A stretch of DNA of 5,850 nt from Ilumatobacter sp. (GTDB lineage: Bacteria > Actinomycetota > Acidimicrobiia > Acidimicrobiales > Ilumatobacteraceae). The notes below the pieces were generated by a model, which did not search any database, was not told the origin of the DNA, and saw only the letters and a list, made by a program, of their open reading frames with translations. The stretch spans positions 1 through 5,850 of the forward strand of contig JAJCXU010000202.1 in assembly GCA_029263275.1 (NCBI GenBank), read 5' to 3'. Positions 1 to 4,785 of the stretch are shown here, piece after piece. The first letter of the stretch is position 1. Each line of letters opens with the position of its first letter. Made by a program: the position numbers and the translations under genes.

Positions 1-248
1 CTTGACACAAAGAGGCTTCGATAGCGCGCACGCGTGCATGGCACTTCGCGATGTCGTTCTGAGCGCCCGCAGTTCGCGACCGACGTCGTCGTTTCCGGCG
101 TCGGGCTTGCCTCCGCGGGCGGGAGTATGGCGACTGTCCAATTCTCGAGTTGCCGACTCGAAGTTCGGCGGGACGTCGGATTCGAGTCGCGCCGTCCGGA
201 CGTTGTTCCACGATGGGCATCGCAAGGTGAGGGCGTGCGCCGAGCCTG
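1..248. other. Apparently non-coding tail downstream of the gene block
   Basis: I see no convincing gene in this stretch, which lies 3' of the last gene of the minus-strand block. One minus-strand frame starting at an ATG near 218-220 stays open to the left edge. Its product is dominated by arginine runs, its third codon positions lack the G/C bias of the neighbouring genes, and it resembles no family I know. Plus-strand open frames here run on into the antisense of the DinB-like gene and look like shadows. I looked for a tRNA, including a selenocysteine tRNA, and found no acceptor/T-arm arrangement. A short inverted repeat at 152-169 is listed separately. Confidence 0.5.
152..169 (-). terminator. 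Weak inverted repeat, possible transcription terminator
   Basis: On the minus strand GCCGA and TCGGC can pair around the core ACTTCGAG. With one bulged A the stem lengthens to seven pairs around a UCG loop. It lies about 80 bases after the stop codon of the last gene of the block, where a terminator would be expected. No T-run follows it, so an intrinsic terminator is doubtful and the repeat may be chance in GC-rich DNA. Confidence 0.2.
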
Positions 249-839
249 TCAGGAGGTCATTCCGCCGAGGCCGACCAGACCGCGGGCGAGCTCGATCTCA
301 CCCATGTGTCGCATGCCGTGTTGGTACCACCAGCACTCGATGGCATCGAGCACGGTGATGCCGTTCTCACCCCCCACACGGGCACTGAAGGTGTTCGCGA
401 TCACCGGCGGGAACGGCCGGGGAACGATCACCCGATCGAGCGCGTCGCGTTCGAGCGCACCGAGCCACGCTTCGGTGCGCTGGAACACGGTGCTCATGTA
501 GTCCTTGAACGCCTCGTAGTCGCCGACGCGCTGGTGGATCATCTCGTCGACCGTGCGTTCCTTGCCGTGGTCGTCGATGGCCATCCGGACTCGTGACTGC
601 CAATCCTCGTTCCAGGTGGGTGACTCGCCCGCGAGCACGCTGAAGGTGACGTCCTGCATGTTCGGGTAGTGGAACAGCGAGAAGGCGATCGGCAGCACGC
701 CTTCGCGTTCGAAGTGGTTCACATGCTCGGGGCCCATGGTGTCGACCGCGTCGTACCAGAGGGTGTGCATAGCCGCCATACGTCGGCGGAGGGAATCGAG
801 CAGGAGATGATCGGTCATGGTGGTGTCGCTTTCTGTCAT
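249..839 (-). CDS. DinB/YfiT-superfamily protein (putative metal-dependent thiol-S-transferase-like fold)
   Basis: This is a soluble protein of about 196 residues, a usual length for the DinB-like four-helix-bundle superfamily. Numbered from the ATG at 837-839, the visible family signs are a GVLPIAFSLFHY segment with His57 in the second helix and a C-terminal YQHGMRHMGE motif carrying His174 and His178. Together these fit the three-histidine metal site of the fold. Members include mycothiol- and bacillithiol-dependent transferases as well as many proteins of unknown function. The actual reaction here cannot be read from sequence. Start choice is uncertain: a GTG at 849-851 would add four residues, and an ATG at 816-818 would remove seven. 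I prefer 839 because GGAG lies 11 nt upstream. It is the last gene of the block, 32 bases after the redoxin stop codon. Association with a thiol redox gene is suggestive only. Stop codon is TGA. Confidence 0.8.
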   Translation of the reverse strand: MTESDTTMTDHLLLDSLRRRMAAMHTLWYDAVDTMGPEHVNHFEREGVLPIAFSLFHYPNMQDVTFSVLAGESPTWNEDWQSRVRMAIDDHGKERTVDEMIHQRVGDYEAFKDYMSTVFQRTEAWLGALERDALDRVIVPRPFPPVIANTFSARVGGENGITVLDAIECWWYQHGMRHMGEIELARGLVGLGGMTS

Positions 840-855
840 CGGAGTGTCCACTCCG
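840..855 (-). repeat. Perfect inverted repeat over the DinB-like gene start
   Basis: The minus strand reads CGGAGT-GGAC-ACTCCG, a perfect six-pair stem with a GGAC tetraloop. It ends exactly at the base before the preferred ATG (839). It buries the GGAG that would serve as ribosome binding site, and it contains the alternative GTG start. It could modulate translation of the DinB-like gene. It also begins 16 nt after the TGA stop of the redoxin gene and has a GG-containing loop, so it looks superficially like a selenocysteine hairpin. However, the loop lacks GGU and reading through that TGA gives only an 11-residue tail without a cysteine. Confidence 0.4.
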
Positions 856-871
856 CGGGTTCTGTCGGCAT

Positions 872-2074
872 TCAGTCGAGCTCCGGGCCGTCGCCGGTCA
901 TGTCACGGAGGACATCGGCGAGTGGCTTGTCAGTGCGGCGGCCGACCATCGTGGCCAGATGGGCAGGGATGTCCATGCCGTTCGGGTCGGTGAGCTCCTT
1001 CTGGAGCCGGTCGTGCGGTGCTGCCGGAATGTCGACGGTGAACTGCTCGGTTCGCGGGAGATGACACACGTCGTCGTCGCATGCCTGCCAGCGCACCGTA
1101 CCCTTCACGCGCTGCGCGAACGCGCCGTCGTCGAGGCGGGTCAACGAGCGGCTCATGTGAGTGAGCGGCACCCGGATCACGACGTCACCTTCGAAGATCT
1201 GGAGTGTCTCGCCGGTGCCGGCGAGTGTGTGCGGGGTGGTCGGGGGCAGGATCGTGGGCTTGACGACGAGCCCGACATCGGGCTCGATCTCGACTGACGT
1301 GGCGACCATGCCGTCGGGAACGGGTTGGCCGTAGAGGTGCTGGCCTTCGGGGACGGAGAAGCGCACGACCAAGTCGTGGATCACGCCGCCGTTGAGCACC
1401 GCACCGTCGAAGCTGACGTCGAACGCGACCTGGCCGGGAGGTGCGTCGAGCGGCGGGAGGTGGATCTCATCACCGAGCGCGGCACGGAGCAGCTGCTCTG
1501 CAGCGGCTCGGAGCATCAGGCTCGACTCGAAGAACTTGGCGGTGATGATGCCCTCGCCGTCCATGACGTACGCGCCGGGATAGGGGATGCCGTACCACGG
1601 GTGGTCGTCGGCGTCGATCAGTGTGTTGAGGATCCCGAACCGCTCGATGATCTCACTGCCGGGGTCCGACAGCAGAGGAAACGAGACCTGGTGCGCTCGG
1701 GCGTAGTCCGCGACTGCGTCGACCTCGTCGTAGCTGAGCGCATAGAGGGCGACGCCGGCGTCGGCGAAGTGGTGTGCGTGCTGTTGCAGCTCGACCAGCT
1801 GCGTGCGGCAAGGCGGTCACCACACGGCGGAGCGGTAGAACACGAACACTGATGCCCGATCGCCCCGGTCCGCGTGGACGTCGACGACCTCGCCGGTGTG
1901 CGCGACGGCGACCACGTCCGGAAATCGATCGCCAACGGCGGGTCCGGTCGGGAACTCACCGATTGGATCCTGGCGCGGCCCCGTCCCGGGCTTGGCGGGG
2001 CCGAGTCCACCCAACTCGTCTTCCCAGAGGCCGGATTCGTGCCGTCGAGCGAACGGATGGTGTTCAGGGTTCAT
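872..2074 (-). CDS. Selenocysteine-containing redoxin (WUPPC) fused to a DsbD-alpha-like domain
   Basis: A 400-residue protein is obtained when the in-frame TGA at 1817-1819 is read as selenocysteine. Residues about 44-200 form an AhpC/TSA-redoxin thioredoxin fold: a GDRFPDV entry strand, then VFVFYRSAVW, Sec86-Pro-Pro-Cys89, RTQLVELQ, the LLSDPG segment and YPGAYVMDGEGII. The active site corresponds to the WCxxC seen in cysteine relatives. Residues about 215-350 resemble the N-terminal (alpha) domain of DsbD, with a Cys332/Cys337 pair in ACDDDVC that matches the electron-shuttling cysteines of that domain. I see no signal peptide or membrane segment, so a cytoplasmic location is likeliest. 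The expected role is peroxide or disulfide reduction with internal electron relay; substrate unknown. The ATG overlaps the upstream TGA (ATGA), with GAGGAG at good spacing. The frame on both sides of the TGA matches family sequence, so a pseudogene is unlikely. A gene caller would report only a C-terminal fragment starting at 1564. Confidence 0.85.
1786..1819 (-). promoter_or_regulatory. Selenocysteine UGA codon with SECIS-like hairpin (redoxin gene)
   Basis: The UGA is at 1817-1819. After 14 nt comes a perfect hairpin at 1786-1802, GCAGCU-GGUCG-AGCUGC. The GGU of its loop lies at nucleotides 24-26 counting from the U of UGA. In the E. coli fdhF SECIS the critical loop guanine and uridine are at 23 and 24, so geometry and loop fit a SelB-binding element. 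UGA is followed by C, a weak termination context. Caveat: the hairpin encodes the family-conserved QLVEL, and GC-rich codons for that peptide (CAG CTG GTC GAG CTG) are partly palindromic by themselves. Confidence 0.75.
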
Positions 2075-3330
2075 GATGAAGGTCTCCTCATCTGATTGGT
2101 GGCCGGCGGTGTCAATGGGTTCCGATGCTCGCGCGACGAGCGAGCGTCGCGCGAGGTGACCGCCGCAGCGATGGCACGCATCGCCGCATGGGTGTCTTCG
2201 ACGTCTTCGGGGTTGGTGTCGGGTGAGTCGTCTCCGCCCTGTGCACCGAATTGGGCGATGCTGACGCCGCGAGTGGTGTCGACCCACAGCATCTGACCGA
2301 AGGCGCCGAGCGCCATCGATTCGCCGGCGGAGCCCCACGGCACCCACCACTGGTAGCCGTAGCCCCGCGCACCTCGCGAGGGTGCCTGGAACGGTGCTCG
2401 GGGTGATCCGCTTTCCGCTGCGAAGCCGTCGGGCAGCAGTCGTTCGCCGTTCCACACGCCGTCCTGGGTGTAGAGCTCGCCGAGGTGAGCGAACTCGATC
2501 GCCCGCAGGCAGAGGCAGGCATGCCCGAAGGCGTGTCCGCGATCACCGTCGGCATGTTGGGACCAGAAGGCATCGCCGGCCATTCCCATGGCATCCCACA
2601 GCTGCTCCTGCACGATCTGATGGAACGGCTGGGCGTACGCTGCCCGGAGCACCATCGACAAGACGTGGGTGTCGGTGGCGAGGTAGTTGAAGTCGGTGCC
2701 GGGCCGGACTCGGGGCCCGAGTTCACCGGCGAAGTCGTCCAGGTCGCGGCCCTGGCCCCAGATCTGTCGGTACATGTCCCGGCGATCCGGCGACCCCTGG
2801 TGGTGGAAGAAGTTCACCCCCGACGACATCATCAACACGTCGCGGACGGTCGCCTCGGCGTAACCGCCGCCGATCGAGATGTACTTGGTGACGGGGTCGT
2901 CGATGCTGTCGAGCACGCCGGTGTGCAGGGCTCGGCCGAGGACGGTGCTGGTGAAGCTCTTCGATGCCGACCAGACATGCCACCGGCTGCCCCGGTGCGC
3001 GCCGAGCCGGTAGCGGTCGTGGACGACGACGCCGTCGGCGAGCACGAGGAGCGAGGCCACGTGGTTGCGTTCGACGTAATCGTCCAGCGTTCGCTCCTCG
3101 CCGGCATGCACGTAGCTGATGTCGAGCGGTGCCGACCGGTCTTCGAACACGTGTGGTCGCGCAGCTCCGTTGAGCTTGCGGTGGGGGAGCACACGGTCCC
3201 AGTGGGAGAAGAGGTGCGCTCGTGCCTCGGAATCGCCCCCGATGCCGAGCAGTTCGGCGCGGTCGTGCGAGGTCGAGAACTCGGCCTCGGTCGAGTTCTC
3301 GAAGGCGGGACGGTCGTGCGCGTCCATCAT
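2071..3330 (-). CDS. Beta-lactamase-related serine hydrolase (class C / esterase-like)
   Basis: This 419-residue protein belongs to the class C beta-lactamase-related superfamily (PBP4*, esterase EstB and 6-aminohexanoate-dimer hydrolase types). The nucleophile motif SxxK is Ser121-Ala-Ser-Lys124 within HVWSASKSFTS. The second motif is at Tyr216 (FNYLATD), where the usual YxN is replaced by YLA. The third-motif region is GYGYQWW followed by LGAFGQ at 341-346, where classical enzymes have KTG or HxG. Such proteins hydrolyse amide or ester bonds; the substrate cannot be inferred. No signal peptide or lipobox is evident at the N-terminus, so it is probably cytoplasmic, unlike true beta-lactamases. 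Two adjacent ATGs (3330 and 3327) could start it. The GAGGA upstream is better spaced for 3327. It begins 43 bases after the membrane-protein gene, and its TGA stop overlaps the ATG of the selenoprotein redoxin, implying coupled translation. Confidence 0.88.
   Translation of the reverse strand: MMDAHDRPAFENSTEAEFSTSHDRAELLGIGGDSEARAHLFSHWDRVLPHRKLNGAARPHVFEDRSAPLDISYVHAGEERTLDDYVERNHVASLLVLADGVVVHDRYRLGAHRGSRWHVWSASKSFTSTVLGRALHTGVLDSIDDPVTKYISIGGGYAEATVRDVLMMSSGVNFFHHQGSPDRRDMYRQIWGQGRDLDDFAGELGPRVRPGTDFNYLATDTHVLSMVLRAAYAQPFHQIVQEQLWDAMGMAGDAFWSQHADGDRGHAFGHACLCLRAIEFAHLGELYTQDGVWNGERLLPDGFAAESGSPRAPFQAPSRGARGYGYQWWVPWGSAGESMALGAFGQMLWVDTTRGVSIAQFGAQGGDDSPDTNPEDVEDTHAAMRAIAAAVTSRDARSSREHRNPLTPPATNQMRRPSS
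2084..2089 (-). promoter_or_regulatory. Ribosome binding site of the redoxin gene
   Basis: GAGGAG on the minus strand lies nine bases upstream of the ATG at 2072-2074, inside the 3' end of the serine hydrolase gene. It is the clearest Shine-Dalgarno sequence in the window. It fixes the redoxin start at the ATGA overlap, giving an N-terminus MNPEHHPF rather than any upstream extension. Confidence 0.75.
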
Positions 3331-3373
3331 CGTCCTCGGATTCGGAACGCGTGGTCGATCGTGAGCGCGCTGT

Positions 3374-3745
3374 TCATCGTCGACCGATCCGGATCCGACG
3401 CTGCTCCGGTGCGGGGCGCAGCCGCTCGACAGCGGCGGCGGTCAGAAGGATGCTGACCACGACGAAGGTGATCATCGGGACCGCAGGGCCCTTGTCGATC
3501 AGCACGACGAGGTTGAGCGCGGCGCAGGCGACCAGCGCCGGCACGAGGGGATGTGCGGGGTGCCGCCCGGCCCGTCCCACGAGCACCGCTATTGCGACGG
3601 CGATCAGGACGACGTTCGCCGTCACGCGCAGGAATTCCACCTCGTCGACGGCGACGTGGACGCCGATGTCGATCACGTTCCACACGACCAGTGCGCCGAG
3701 CATCCGCTTCGTCGCAGTATCGGCCGTGATCGGATGCCCGCTCAC
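3374..3745 (-). CDS. Small four-helix integral membrane protein, unrecognised
   Basis: A 123-residue protein that I do not recognise. Four hydrophobic stretches are visible at about residues 16-33, 41-58, 66-84 and 90-107. They are joined by short polar loops and followed by an arginine-rich tail, ending IRIGRR. An acidic loop (VDEVEF) follows the first helix. There are no obvious cofactor-binding motifs, and the only cysteine is in the third helix (LVACAAL). I chose the GTG at 3743-3745 because it overlaps the dioxygenase TGA in a GTGA junction and allows coupled translation. An internal ATG at 3701-3703 would give a 109-residue protein starting right at the first helix. The position inside a redox gene block could mean a membrane anchor, quinone-linked or transport role, but nothing in the sequence establishes this. 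Confidence 0.72.
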   Translation of the reverse strand: MSGHPITADTATKRMLGALVVWNVIDIGVHVAVDEVEFLRVTANVVLIAVAIAVLVGRAGRHPAHPLVPALVACAALNLVVLIDKGPAVPMITFVVVSILLTAAAVERLRPAPEQRRIRIGRR

Positions 3746-4785
3746 CCTCGGGCCAACCCGTCGTCGGCGAGGTCCGCCGTCGTCACGAGACCGGCGCGGT
3801 TGTCGAAGTCGGCCTCCAACGGACGGCCGTCGTACATCACCAACCACAAGCGCAGCAGGTGGCGTTTCCGCTCGGCCTCGTCGTGATCCTCGAACGCCGA
3901 CCGTGAGTGGGCCACCGCATAGTTGTTGACGAGGATGATGTCGCCCTGCTCGAGCCGGAAGCGCACGTGGATCTTCGGATCCTGCGAGAGCTTGTCGATC
4001 AGGGACAAGAGTTCGTCCTGCTGTGGAGTCAACTCGGCACACTCGTCGAACCGTCGTGCGGCAGAGCGGGCGTAGCCGGAGTTGTGTCGCAGCGAGAGAC
4101 GCGCGTCGGGACCCACCGAAGCAAGCACCCGCGTGTAGAACGGTCCGCCGTCAGGATGCTCTTCGTCTCGGCAATCGAAATCGAAGCGCTCGTAGTACGT
4201 GTCGATCAGGTCGGGGCGCCGGGCCAGGACTTCGTTGTAGACGGTCTGGAGGGGGGCGAGGGCGCTGTCGCCGCCCTCTCTCGCCGTGCGCAGACACATC
4301 AACGACAGCAGGTCGGTGGAGGTGTCGGTGTGGAACGGCAACGCGATACGTACCTGGTAGCCCCGTGCGCTCGGGTCGGTGAAGATGTCCTTGCCGGTGT
4401 CGCGCACGTGTCCGAGGAGGTGGCCCTGGGCGTTCTGCTTCACGGGAAAGCCGAGCTGTCGGCCCAGCGCGTAGTAGGCGAGGCCTGCCTCGCGTTCGCT
4501 CCAACCGTCGATGTCGAGTCCGCGGATGACGACGAACCCGATGCCGTTCTCGAGCCGGTCGACCCAGTCAGCGACGGCCTCGGCGCAGGCCGGCATCGGA
4601 GCGGATTCGGGGTCGACGGCTCCGAGCCCGACGTCTCGCGCGAGGAGGTCGTCGCGGACCCGGCAGATCTCGTCGATCTCGGTGGAGTCGAGGTGGTACA
4701 GGTAGTCGGTCGGGTCGAGGGCGGGGCCGTACCAGACTGCCGGCCCGCTGAGCGGCTCGCGGATGATCGTTCGTGGCTCAGGCAT
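3742..4785 (-). CDS. TauD/TfdA-family Fe(II)/2-oxoglutarate-dependent dioxygenase
   Basis: This 347-residue protein has the typical length of the TauD/TfdA family, which uses O2 and 2-oxoglutarate to hydroxylate small molecules. The iron-binding facial triad is visible as His152-Thr-Asp154 in PFHTDTSTDLL and His293 in NNYAVAHSRSAFED. The arginines expected to bind the 2-oxoglutarate carboxylate are in the C-terminal ERKRHLLRLWL (Arg308/Arg312). The N-terminal segment RTIIREPLSGPAVWYGPAL and the GFVVIRGLDIDGWS strand also fit the family. Substrate is unknown; relatives act on taurine, carnitine precursors, herbicides and natural-product scaffolds. The ATG at 4783-4785 lies eight bases inside the end of the GrdB-like gene and matches the family start. 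An upstream in-frame extension is only antisense-like sequence overlapping that gene. No strong ribosome binding site is seen, so coupled translation is likely. Stop TGA overlaps the next GTG. An O2-using enzyme here argues for an aerobic host. Confidence 0.9.
   Translation of the reverse strand: MPEPRTIIREPLSGPAVWYGPALDPTDYLYHLDSTEIDEICRVRDDLLARDVGLGAVDPESAPMPACAEAVADWVDRLENGIGFVVIRGLDIDGWSEREAGLAYYALGRQLGFPVKQNAQGHLLGHVRDTGKDIFTDPSARGYQVRIALPFHTDTSTDLLSLMCLRTAREGGDSALAPLQTVYNEVLARRPDLIDTYYERFDFDCRDEEHPDGGPFYTRVLASVGPDARLSLRHNSGYARSAARRFDECAELTPQQDELLSLIDKLSQDPKIHVRFRLEQGDIILVNNYAVAHSRSAFEDHDEAERKRHLLRLWLVMYDGRPLEADFDNRAGLVTTADLADDGLARG

Noticed and set aside
2..30. Plus-strand promoter from TTGACA at 2-7
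   Set aside because: No acceptable -10 box at 16-18 bases spacing and no supported plus-strand gene downstream.
1..220. Minus-strand open frame starting near 218-220 and running off the left edge
   Set aside because: Arginine-run product, poor third-position G/C bias and no recognisable similarity; probably an open frame by chance.
1..248. Selenocysteine tRNA or another tRNA in the left flank, suggested by TTCGAGTC near 183
   Set aside because: No matching T-stem, acceptor stem or anticodon arm could be built around it on either strand.
872..874. The redoxin terminal TGA as a further Sec codon, given the hairpin at 840-855
   Set aside because: Read-through adds only 11 residues with no cysteine partner or family similarity before the next TGA, and the loop is GGAC rather than GGU.
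1817..1819. In-frame TGA as a nonsense mutation or sequencing error making the redoxin a pseudogene
   Set aside because: It falls exactly on the catalytic Cys position, the frame is intact on both sides, a GGUCG hairpin follows at SECIS distance, and a second gene in the same block shows the same arrangement.
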